A DNA stretch of 33,450 nt. It comes from Clostridiales bacterium. GTDB lineage: Bacteria > Bacillota > Clostridia > Oscillospirales > Oscillospiraceae. The notes under the pieces are model-generated. The model worked only from the letters and a program-made list of their open reading frames with translations. It did no database searches and was not told where the DNA came from. Both the position numbers and the translations under genes were made by a program. Numbering within the stretch: the first letter of the stretch is position 1; each line of letters opens with the position of its first letter. The DNA lies in contig SFIL01000014.1 in assembly GCA_004556205.1 (NCBI GenBank), positions 1-33,450 of the forward strand, read 5' to 3'. Positions 24,677 through 31,297 of this stretch are shown here, in pieces.

Positions 24677-24870
24677 TATAACTACGATAATGAAGGGGGA
24701 TATATCCCATTGAGCAGCACCCTATGAGAGCATGATCAAGCTTCGGCAGGAAAAACAAACGCCGGATCAGTAACTGTTCAACCACGCGGATTTCACCGGC
24801 GTTAACATCTCGGAATAGGCGCAGACGGCTGACAGCCGCCCCCTGCGGGTACGCCTGGGAGCTGCGGGTG

Positions 24871-26091
24871 CTATTTCGGGCTTAGCTCTACGGCGCGGCG
24901 GAGAATGCTGTAGGGCGGGACGGGGTGTGGGAGCTGCATGGTGAAGGTCATTTGCGGAGTGCGAGGCTCGGTCAAGAGTGCACCGTCTGCGTCCGCCATG
25001 CTCGGCGCGGTGAACGCGAAGGGGCGCAGATCGGGTCCGACCAGCTCGACGGTATCTCCTGCCGCGAATTTATTGCGAAGGGAGAGGGTCGCAAGCCCGT
25101 TTTTGTCGCAGTCCGTCACGATGGCGCAGACCTGCCAATCGCGGATGTAGCGGGAATTCTGCGTGTACTGTCCCGGTTCGCCGTAGAAAAAACCGGTGGA
25201 ATAGCGGCGGTGTGAGACACGCTCGACCTCGCCGCGCCAGACGGGATCAACAGGTCTGCCTGCGGCGACATCGTCGATCACATGGCGGTAAGCACCTGTG
25301 ACGATAGCGGCGTAATAGGCGGATTTCGCGCGGCCTTCAATCTTCAGACAGTCTACACCGACCTCTATCAGGTCGTCGATATGGTCGATCATGCACATAT
25401 CGCGGGAATTCATGATGTAAGTGCCCTTTTCATCCTCAAACACGGGGAAATACTCGCCCGGGCGCTTTTCCTCCATCAGCGCGTACTGATAGCGGCAGGG
25501 CTGGGCGCAGGCACCGCGATTGCTGTCTCTGCCCGTCATATAGTTTGAAAGCAGGCATCTGCCCGAATAGGACACACACATTGCACCGTGGGCGAACGTC
25601 TCGATTTCCAGCTCCTTCGGCGTGTTTTGCCGAATTGTGCGAATCTCCTCAAGCGACAGCTCACGCGCAAGGACAACGCGTTTTGCGCCGAGGTCATACC
25701 ATGCGTTTGCACAGGCATAGTTGGCGATGCTGACTTGCGTGGAGATATGGCGTTCGCAGTGAGGCGCGTATTTTTCGGCTGCGCGGAAGACACCGAGATC
25801 TGCAATAATCAGCGCATCGACGCCGCTTTGATCAAGCAGCTCCAAATGTGCGGGAAGCCCCGCAAGCTCATCGCTGCGGGGCATGGTGTTGACGGTGACG
25901 TGAACCTTCACGCCGTGCTCATGGGCATAACGGACTGCCTCTGGCAGCTCCTCTGCGGGGAAGTTCCCCGCAAAGGAGCGCATACCGAAGCTTGTCCCTG
26001 CCAGATAGACCGCGTCCGCGCCGTAGAGAACGGACATTTTCAGCCGTTCCATATCGCCGGCGGGCGCTAATAATTCAGGCTTATTCCGCAT
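24871..26091 (-). CDS. U32-family protein, TrhP-like (tRNA uridine 5-hydroxylation)
   Basis: A 406-residue protein labelled peptidase U32 in most databases. Family traits are the start PELLAPAGDMERLKMSVLYGADAVY, the cysteine-bearing GRCLLSNYMTGRDSNRGACA with QPCRY, the MNSRDMCMIDHI segment and the DCLKIEGRAKS stretch. The cysteines resemble the iron-sulfur ligands of TrhP (YegQ), which makes 5-hydroxyuridine at tRNA position 34 with prephenate. In Bacillus, mltG (yrrL) lies near yrrN-yrrO, the TrhP homologues, which fits this context. ATG 26091 has AGGAG 7 nt upstream and lies inside the end of mltG (11-bp overlap). An ATG 36 nt earlier has no comparable site. Confidence 0.85.
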   Translation of the reverse strand: MRNKPELLAPAGDMERLKMSVLYGADAVYLAGTSFGMRSFAGNFPAEELPEAVRYAHEHGVKVHVTVNTMPRSDELAGLPAHLELLDQSGVDALIIADLGVFRAAEKYAPHCERHISTQVSIANYACANAWYDLGAKRVVLARELSLEEIRTIRQNTPKELEIETFAHGAMCVSYSGRCLLSNYMTGRDSNRGACAQPCRYQYALMEEKRPGEYFPVFEDEKGTYIMNSRDMCMIDHIDDLIEVGVDCLKIEGRAKSAYYAAIVTGAYRHVIDDVAAGRPVDPVWRGEVERVSHRRYSTGFFYGEPGQYTQNSRYIRDWQVCAIVTDCDKNGLATLSLRNKFAAGDTVELVGPDLRPFAFTAPSMADADGALLTEPRTPQMTFTMQLPHPVPPYSILRRAVELSPK

Positions 26092-27523
26092 TTTCCTGCT
26101 CCTGTAAGAATGCATTGTGTTCGTCATAGGTTTTGGAGAAGTGATGGAAGCCGGTGGACTTGTCCAAGGCGTAGAAATAGTAATCCGTATCTGCGGGATT
26201 CAATGCGGCGGTGATGCTCGAAAGACCGGGGTTGGAGATCGGGCCGACGGGCAGACCTGCGTGCTTATAGGTGTTATAGGGGCTGTCCACCTGCGTGTCC
26301 TCGTAGGTCAGCGGACGGTTGATGCCGCCGAGGGCGTAGACTACGGTCGCGTCGATGTTGATATACGGCCAGTTTGCGGGATCACACAGGCGGTTGTAGA
26401 TGACCGAGGCAATATTGCCGCTTTCGGTGACGCCTGCCGTCTCACGTTCGATCATGGAGGCGACGGTGATCAGCTCATAGACCGAGAATTGATGTGCGGC
26501 GATATAGTCCTCGTCGTAGCCTGCTGCGCTCAGTCGCTCAGCAAAGGCTTCGTTGAGTGTAACAAGCTGCTCTTTTGCGTTGTCGGAGAACTTGCGGTCA
26601 AAATTCGTCAGAAGCTTGTCCAACACGCGCTCGGGATCGTCATCCTCGTAGAAATCGTAGGTGTCGGGGAAGAGGAAGCCCTCAAGGCGATTTTCCTCGC
26701 CGTAAGGGATTCCCTCCAAGAACCAGTAGTCGAATTCCGTTTCCGCGGCACATTTTGCGAGTTCATCGACGGTGCAGACACCGTTTTTCTCCATCAGCGC
26801 GAAGATCTGCGCAGCAGTCATTCCCTCGGGAATCATCACGCGGACAGTGGTGCGGTTGGGACTGCTGGCAATCATGCCGTTGACGAGCGCATGATAGTCG
26901 TAGTTATAGTAAATCTCATACGTCCCGGGATCCATTGTGTCGCCCGAATCCGTGAAATTGCAGTAGAACTTAAACAGCCAAGGATATTTGATGACGCCCT
27001 TGTCCGCAAGCATTTGGGCAATATCGTCGAGGGTATCGCTTTCCTTGATCGTAACGGTGAGCATTTCGTCGGAGCGGCCGAACGCCAGTACGTCCTGCGC
27101 GCATTCCCATATGCCGTAGCCAAGGCCGATGGCGGTGATGCCGACAATGACAAGATAGAGGATTACCTTGACAAAGAGCGGAACAATGCGGCGCTTTGCC
27201 TTGCGCTTCGGCTTTTCGGGCGGGGGCGCTTCTTCGCCGTCTTCCTCATATTCATCGTTTTGATAATCGCCCAGCGGAGTGAGTGGCGCTTCGTTTTCAT
27301 ATTCGCCGTAGTCGTCAAAAGCGTCTCCGAAATCGGGCGTGAAAGACGCTTCTTCTGCAGGCGCGGTGAATTCGTCCTCTGCAGGCGCGGCAAAGCCGTC
27401 CTCTGTCGGCAAATCGGAGAAAGCAGGCTGCTCTTCGTCAAGCTGCTGCTTTGTTTCAGCGAGCAGCTCGTCAAACGACAGCGCCTCGTCGGAATCAAAA
27501 AGATCGTCAAATTTATCAGACAT
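26081..27523 (-). CDS. mltG: Endolytic murein transglycosylase MltG
   Basis: A 480-residue single-pass membrane enzyme that cuts nascent glycan strands and terminates peptidoglycan chain growth. The first 100 residues are cytosolic and very acidic, with a short repeated FTAPAE unit (51-57) matching an earlier copy. A basic stretch KPKRKAKRR leads into the membrane segment at about 114-137. A LysM-like subdomain and the YceG domain follow, with the catalytic Glu (E359) in ASMIERETAG and the end LPVGPISNPGLSSI. AAAGGAGG lies 7 nt before ATG 27523. The long acidic N-terminus is typical of Gram-positive MltG, though its content is not conserved. Confidence 0.94.
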   Translation of the reverse strand: MSDKFDDLFDSDEALSFDELLAETKQQLDEEQPAFSDLPTEDGFAAPAEDEFTAPAEEASFTPDFGDAFDDYGEYENEAPLTPLGDYQNDEYEEDGEEAPPPEKPKRKAKRRIVPLFVKVILYLVIVGITAIGLGYGIWECAQDVLAFGRSDEMLTVTIKESDTLDDIAQMLADKGVIKYPWLFKFYCNFTDSGDTMDPGTYEIYYNYDYHALVNGMIASSPNRTTVRVMIPEGMTAAQIFALMEKNGVCTVDELAKCAAETEFDYWFLEGIPYGEENRLEGFLFPDTYDFYEDDDPERVLDKLLTNFDRKFSDNAKEQLVTLNEAFAERLSAAGYDEDYIAAHQFSVYELITVASMIERETAGVTESGNIASVIYNRLCDPANWPYINIDATVVYALGGINRPLTYEDTQVDSPYNTYKHAGLPVGPISNPGLSSITAALNPADTDYYFYALDKSTGFHHFSKTYDEHNAFLQEQENAE

Positions 27524-27550
27524 TGCTGTCCTCCTTTCGGAAGCGCGGGC

Positions 27551-28093
27551 TTACCCGCAATATACGATATCTGCGGCAACCTTCTGTGCCGCATCCTGCC
27601 CGCGAAGTGCGGTGATCAGCGCAAGGGCAAAGTCAAAGGCTGCGCCTGCTGCTCTGCCAGTAATGATCTTGCCGTCGCGCACGGCGGGAGCGTCCTGCAT
27701 CTTCGCGCTTCCCATCTCGTCTTCCATGCCGGGATAACAGGTCGCGTTTTTGCCGTCTGTAATGCCGAGCTGTGCGAGCACGGTCGGCGCAGCGCAGATT
27801 GCGGCAACAAAGCGCCCTTGGTCATAGACCTTGCGGACGGCGGAGAGAACCGCCTTGCTGGCACGGATGGAGGCAACGCCGCCCAAGCCGCCGGGCAGGA
27901 CGAGCATTTCCGCGTCGGAAAGCGCTGTCTCCTCCGCAACACAGTCGGCGCGGAGCGTGATACCGCGGCTGCCCGTGATCTCTGTGCCGCCGATGCCCGC
28001 AAAGCGGACGTCAATTCCTGCGCGGCGCAGGAGGTCACATGGGACGAGCGCCTCCGCTTCCTCAAATCCCTTGCCGAGAATAATATAGACCAT
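27551..28093 (-). CDS. DJ-1/PfpI (ThiJ/YajL-like) family protein
   Basis: A 180-residue protein of the DJ-1 superfamily. It starts with YIILGKGFEEAEALVPCDLL, containing the conserved acidic residue of the family. The nucleophile Cys sits in the elbow FVAAICAAPTVLA at about residue 100, and the end has GAAFDFALALI. Close relatives (YajL, DJ-1) protect against oxidative or dicarbonyl stress; the exact reaction here is not known. It starts 3 nt after the thymidylate-kinase stop and ends 27 nt before mltG, so it belongs to the same operon. Confidence 0.92.
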   Translation of the reverse strand: MVYIILGKGFEEAEALVPCDLLRRAGIDVRFAGIGGTEITGSRGITLRADCVAEETALSDAEMLVLPGGLGGVASIRASKAVLSAVRKVYDQGRFVAAICAAPTVLAQLGITDGKNATCYPGMEDEMGSAKMQDAPAVRDGKIITGRAAGAAFDFALALITALRGQDAAQKVAADIVYCG

Positions 28094-28096
28094 GTG

Positions 28097-28765
28097 CTAT
28101 GCCTCCAAACACTTTTGTACAAGGTGGAAGATTTCATTGTGAATATCATCAATGGTGCGCATTTTGCCGTCCTTGGCGCAGTTGATGATTGTCCAGCCGT
28201 AAAAATGCGCCGCTTGCAGGCCGGTATCGCGGCACAGGCGCAGATAATCCATATTCTGCTCGTGAATATCCGCGTGTGTATGGGTCTTTTCCTCGCGTTT
28301 GCGGAGCATCTGCCCCGTCAGCTCGGTCGGTACATCCAAGTATATGACGATGTCCGGCTTCGGAAGTTCCATATGCCGGTATTCAAAGTCGTACAGCCAG
28401 CGGAAAAACTCCTCGCGGCTCTCGGCAGGCTCCTTCGACGCCTGATGGACGGCGTTGGAGGTGGTGTAGCGGTTGGCGAGCATCAGACCGCCGTTTTTAT
28501 AGTATTCGCCCCAGACCTTGCGATAAGAGGCGTAGCGGTCAACGGCGTAGAAGGTGGAGGCGGCGTAGGCATTGACATCGGAGGGTTTGCTGCCGAATTC
28601 GCCGCCGAGATACATGCGGATGAGCGCGGAGGAGGGCTCGGAATACTGCGGGTAATCCATGGTTCGGAAGTCAATGCCGAGTGCTTTCAGACGTTTAGTC
28701 AGAAGCGTGAACTGCGTGGTCTTACCGGAGCCGTCCGTTCCTTCAAACACAATCAGCTTTCCCAT
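28097..28765 (-). CDS. tmk: Thymidylate kinase-like deoxynucleotide kinase
   Basis: A 222-residue P-loop kinase. The N-terminus IVFEGTDGSGKTTQ carries the Walker A loop. A DYPQY segment takes the place of the usual FPREP, and ANRYTTSNAVHQ that of the DRY..S..AYQ segment; the IVIYLDVP strand precedes a lid with RKREEK. It should phosphorylate dTMP to dTDP. ATG 28765 is chosen because AAAGGA lies 8 nt upstream; another ATG at 28771 overlaps the tagA-like stop. The nucleotide-binding segment departs from the most common form, so a related deoxynucleoside kinase specificity cannot be ruled out. Confidence 0.85.
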   Translation of the reverse strand: MGKLIVFEGTDGSGKTTQFTLLTKRLKALGIDFRTMDYPQYSEPSSALIRMYLGGEFGSKPSDVNAYAASTFYAVDRYASYRKVWGEYYKNGGLMLANRYTTSNAVHQASKEPAESREEFFRWLYDFEYRHMELPKPDIVIYLDVPTELTGQMLRKREEKTHTHADIHEQNMDYLRLCRDTGLQAAHFYGWTIINCAKDGKMRTIDDIHNEIFHLVQKCLEA

Positions 28766-28770
28766 GTTCA

Positions 28771-29448
28771 TTATCCTTTCATTCTCATTTTGATCGCTGC
28801 GAAAACAAATTTCGGCAAACGCATCATCCGTCCGAGGCGGCGCGGCTCCTTGATGAGCCGATAGAGCCATTCGAGCTGCAAACGGATCATCCAGCGCGGA
28901 GCGCGCTTGACTGTGCCGGCAATGCCGTCGAGCGTGCCGCCCAAGCCGATCATCAGTTTAACCTTCAGGTCGGCAGTATGTGCGTGCATAAAATTCTCCT
29001 GCTTCGGCGCGCCGAGACAGACATAGACGACATCCGCCTGCGCCTCGTTGATGCGGCGCACCGCCTCGCTGTCCTCTTTGAAATAGCCGTCCATTGTGCC
29101 GCAGATACAGAGCTTCGGATGCTTTTGAAGCATTTTTTCCGCAGCTGCCTCCGCAATGCCGGGCTTGCTGCCCAAAAGGAACAGCCGTTTTCCCGTCTCC
29201 TCTAAGATCGGCAGCAGATTCTGCGCAAACTCGATGCCTGCGACCTTCTGCTTGAGCGGTGTTTTGAGAATTTTTGCGCCGAGGACGACGCCTGCACCGT
29301 CGGGCAGGACGAGCGCCGCAGCGTTCAGCACGGCACGGAACTGCGCCTTTGTGATGGTGCCGCCGGGGACGTATTCATCTACCGCGTCATCATCGTTGCA
29401 GCCGCGCAGAATGGACATGCCGTATTTGCCCCAGGAGAACCAAGCCAT
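28771..29448 (-). CDS. TagA/WecG/CpsF-family glycosyltransferase with a divergent N-terminus
   Basis: The body matches the family that adds ManNAc or similar sugars to undecaprenyl-linked acceptors in wall polymer synthesis: ALVLPDGAGVV, RLFLLGSKPGIAE, DVVYVCLGAPKQENF, GLGGTLDGIAGTVKRAP and LEWLYRLIKEPRRLGRM. The family normally has about 65-70 residues before the LPDG motif, including a T.N active-site strand; here there are about 50 and no such strand. The ATG at 29448 lacks a Shine-Dalgarno site and overlaps a likely -10 box, so transcription would begin inside the frame and ATG 29418 (215 residues) may be the real start. It heads the tmk-mltG operon. Activity is doubtful if the N-terminal residues are essential. 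Confidence 0.72.
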   Translation of the reverse strand: MAWFSWGKYGMSILRGCNDDDAVDEYVPGGTITKAQFRAVLNAAALVLPDGAGVVLGAKILKTPLKQKVAGIEFAQNLLPILEETGKRLFLLGSKPGIAEAAAEKMLQKHPKLCICGTMDGYFKEDSEAVRRINEAQADVVYVCLGAPKQENFMHAHTADLKVKLMIGLGGTLDGIAGTVKRAPRWMIRLQLEWLYRLIKEPRRLGRMMRLPKFVFAAIKMRMKG

Positions 29449-29475
29449 TTTATCACAAAATTCTCGCTTTGTCTA
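29447..29475 (-). promoter_or_regulatory. Promoter of the tagA-like/tmk/mltG operon
   Basis: On the minus strand, TAGACA (29470-29475) and TAAAAT (29447-29452) are 17 bp apart, with TG and one base before the -10. The -10 overlaps the first ATG of the tagA-like frame. Confidence 0.55.
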
Positions 29476-29484
29476 TTCTATTAT

Positions 29485-29513
29485 TTCACATTCTGCCCGC
29501 TGCAGCATACAAT
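29485..29513 (+). promoter_or_regulatory. Promoter of the Cys-rich protein gene
   Basis: TTCACA (29485-29490) and TACAAT (29508-29513) are 17 bp apart. The leader then contains two small hairpins, AAGCAG/CTGCTT near 29521-29537 and CGCGGA/TCCGCG near 29545-29563, before the Shine-Dalgarno at 29581. Confidence 0.55.
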
Positions 29514-29596
29514 GTTGTGAAAGCAGGTTTCTGCTTGTGTAAGCGCGGAGACGCGTCCGCGATTACTTAAATTGTTTTTTGGGAGGTATTTTGATT

Positions 29597-30421
29597 ATGC
29601 CGGAAAACACCCATGAAGCAGCAGGCGGCGTCGAAGCGAGGCAGCCGATCTGCATTCATACGCATCAGATCATGGATAGCTGCTTGGACAAAGACTGTGT
29701 GGAGGAGCTGCGCGTTTACCTCACAACGCAGTCCCAAGCGGCGCTCGACGGCGCGACCACGGCAAAGACCCGCTGTGCGGAGCTGTTATTTGTCGATGTC
29801 GGCGTTGAGCCGCTGGCGTACAAACACGGACATTATGCGATTGACCTGACCTTCTATTACCGCATCATCGGCGATGCGATCTTGGGCGGGACGCGCCCGA
29901 CGACGATCACGGGATTGGCGGTCTTTGCCAAGCGCGTTGTGCTCTACGGCGGCAAGTGCGGCGCGAAGACCTTCCGCAGCACCGATGAACTGCCGTGCGC
30001 TGACGAGCTGCTGCACAGTGAGCTTCCGCTGGCGGTCGTTGAGGCGCTTGACCCGATGATTCTGTCGGCAAAGGTGCGGGAGGTCTGCGAATGCCGCCGC
30101 TGCGAAACGGAGCTTGCGGACATTCCTGCCAATATCGTCGAGAGCTTCGGCGAGCAGCTCGTGCTCTCCGGCGAGAGCAAGCGGCTGTATGTCACCATTG
30201 GGCAGTTCTCCACCGTCCGCCTCGAGCGCGAGACGCAGATTTCCGTTGAGCCGCGTGAATACTGTGCGCCGACGCGCGAGTGCTGTGACGAGGAGTGCTG
30301 CGAGGAGGACCCCTGCGAGATGTTCAGCCGTATTGACTTTCCGATGCGTGAGTTCTTCCCCGGAAGCCGTAAGGAGGAAGGAAAGGAGCCGCGGCCACCG
30401 TATCAGACCTGCGGCTGCTGA
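29597..30421 (+). CDS. Cys-rich protein of unknown function
   Basis: A 274-residue protein I do not recognise with confidence. It has no signal peptide and no membrane segment. The N-terminal part (HTHQIMDSCLDKDCVEELRV) and the middle (LLFVDVGVEPLAYKHGHYAI and YYRIIGDAI) look well folded, with alternating strands. There are three cysteine clusters: near residues 27-34, CECRRC at about 159-164, and a tail with ECCDEECCEEDPCE and a final CGC. The clusters could bind metal or form disulfide cross-links, as in spore-surface proteins, but that is only a thought. GGGAGG lies 10 nt before ATG 29597; an in-frame TTG at 29591 is too close to that site. The gene stands alone with its own promoter and terminator. 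Confidence 0.8.
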   Translation: MPENTHEAAGGVEARQPICIHTHQIMDSCLDKDCVEELRVYLTTQSQAALDGATTAKTRCAELLFVDVGVEPLAYKHGHYAIDLTFYYRIIGDAILGGTRPTTITGLAVFAKRVVLYGGKCGAKTFRSTDELPCADELLHSELPLAVVEALDPMILSAKVREVCECRRCETELADIPANIVESFGEQLVLSGESKRLYVTIGQFSTVRLERETQISVEPREYCAPTRECCDEECCEEDPCEMFSRIDFPMREFFPGSRKEEGKEPRPPYQTCGC

Positions 30422-30464
30422 CGCTACAGCTTATGCAAAAGGAGCTTGTCTCATAGATAAGAAC

Positions 30465-30506
30465 GCCGCGTTTTCCGATACGGAAAACGCGGCACAGTTT
30501 TATTTT
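30465..30506 (+). terminator. Bidirectional terminator between convergent genes
   Basis: A perfect 13-bp stem (30465-30477 with 30481-30493) closes the loop ATA. On the plus strand a T-rich tract follows, ending the Cys-rich gene transcript; on the minus strand the hairpin begins 7 nt after the mscS stop, with a shorter T-rich tract after it. Confidence 0.88.
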
Positions 30507-31297
30507 GCCATATGGACATCAACCTGCGGATAGGGAATCGAGATACCCTCCGCATCGAAAGCTTTCTTCACTGCCTCCGTCACGTCAAACTTGACCTCGA
30601 AATAATCCTCCGGCGCCGTCCAAAGCAGCAAAAGGTAGTTTACACTGCTGTCGGCATATTCGCTGATATGTACCTCGGGCGGTATGTCTGCGCAGAGCTT
30701 CGGATGCTGCGCCGCCGCGAGGAGCACCGCCTTGACGCGGTCAATATCGTCATTGTAGGAGGCGGAGAAGGTCAGCTCCACGCGGCGCTTGCCTTCGACC
30801 GTGTAATTATAGATGCGGGCGGAGGCGGCATCGCTGTTGGGGATATAGATGCGCTTGCCGTCGGCAGTGAGAATCTGCGTGTAGCTCATGCCGATCTGCT
30901 CGACCGTACCGCTGTCCGAGCCGATTTGGACGAAATCGCCGACGCGGAACGGGTGCGTGGCAAGCAGCGTGACGCTGCCCACCACGTTTGCCAGTGCGTT
31001 CTGCACCGCCAGCGAAACTGCCAAAGAGACAACGCTCAGGATTGCAACCAGTGAGGTCACATCAACGCCGAGACTCCCTGCCGCAATCAGCAGCACAATG
31101 GCGTACAACAGCACGCGCATGATCGCCTTGAGGAAGGCGAACATCGTCCTATCGAGCTTGGAACGGCTGAGCGCGCGGTCAAAAAGCTTCAGCAGCAGCT
31201 TGACGGCAATCGTGCCGACCACCAAGATCAGTACGACAGGCAGAAGCTTTTCCAGTGTCAAGGAAGCGAAAAAGCTTCGGATTTCTTCCCAGCTCAT
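30500..31297 (-). CDS. mscS: Small-conductance mechanosensitive channel, MscS family
   Basis: A 265-residue channel that opens under membrane tension and releases solutes on hypo-osmotic shock. Three membrane segments lie at about 17-36, 60-80 and 85-110. The pore helix has the Gly/Ala-rich pattern VSLAVSLAVQNALANVVG. The cytoplasmic beta domain starts HPFRVGDFVQIG and includes the conserved IYIPNS segment. The length is close to the E. coli MscS. Its ATG overlaps the ftsH stop by 4 bp, so the two are translationally coupled. Confidence 0.94.
   Translation of the reverse strand: MSWEEIRSFFASLTLEKLLPVVLILVVGTIAVKLLLKLFDRALSRSKLDRTMFAFLKAIMRVLLYAIVLLIAAGSLGVDVTSLVAILSVVSLAVSLAVQNALANVVGSVTLLATHPFRVGDFVQIGSDSGTVEQIGMSYTQILTADGKRIYIPNSDAASARIYNYTVEGKRRVELTFSASYNDDIDRVKAVLLAAAQHPKLCADIPPEVHISEYADSSVNYLLLLWTAPEDYFEVKFDVTEAVKKAFDAEGISIPYPQVDVHMAK

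Larger units (their letters stand above)
24105..24870. other. Gene-free region with many inverted repeats, 766 bp
   Basis: No reading frame here looks like a gene on either strand. In order it holds: a CTTTCG/CGAAAG hairpin (24164-24179); a direct repeat CCTGTGCAAA near 24247 and 24259; a palindrome CTTGCCTTAAGGCAAG (24325-24340); an imperfect stem 24337-24347 with 24360-24370; repeat B copy 2; fragments of A and B; an 8-bp inverted pair AACGCCGG/CCGGCGTT (24758-24765, 24796-24803); and a CGGCTG/CAGCCG palindrome near 24828-24840. The stretch 24700-24870 could be decayed coding DNA, but nothing is recognisable. Confidence 0.6.

Noticed and set aside
24722..24830. Possible small peptide or gene remnant downstream of the B repeat
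   Set aside because: Frames on both strands break within about 15 codons and match no family; an inverted repeat explains part of the pattern.
26117..28864. A 915-codon plus-strand open frame
   Set aside because: It lies antisense to mltG, the DJ-1-like gene and tmk, all of which have clear motifs and ribosome binding sites. GC-rich codon use produces long antisense frames.
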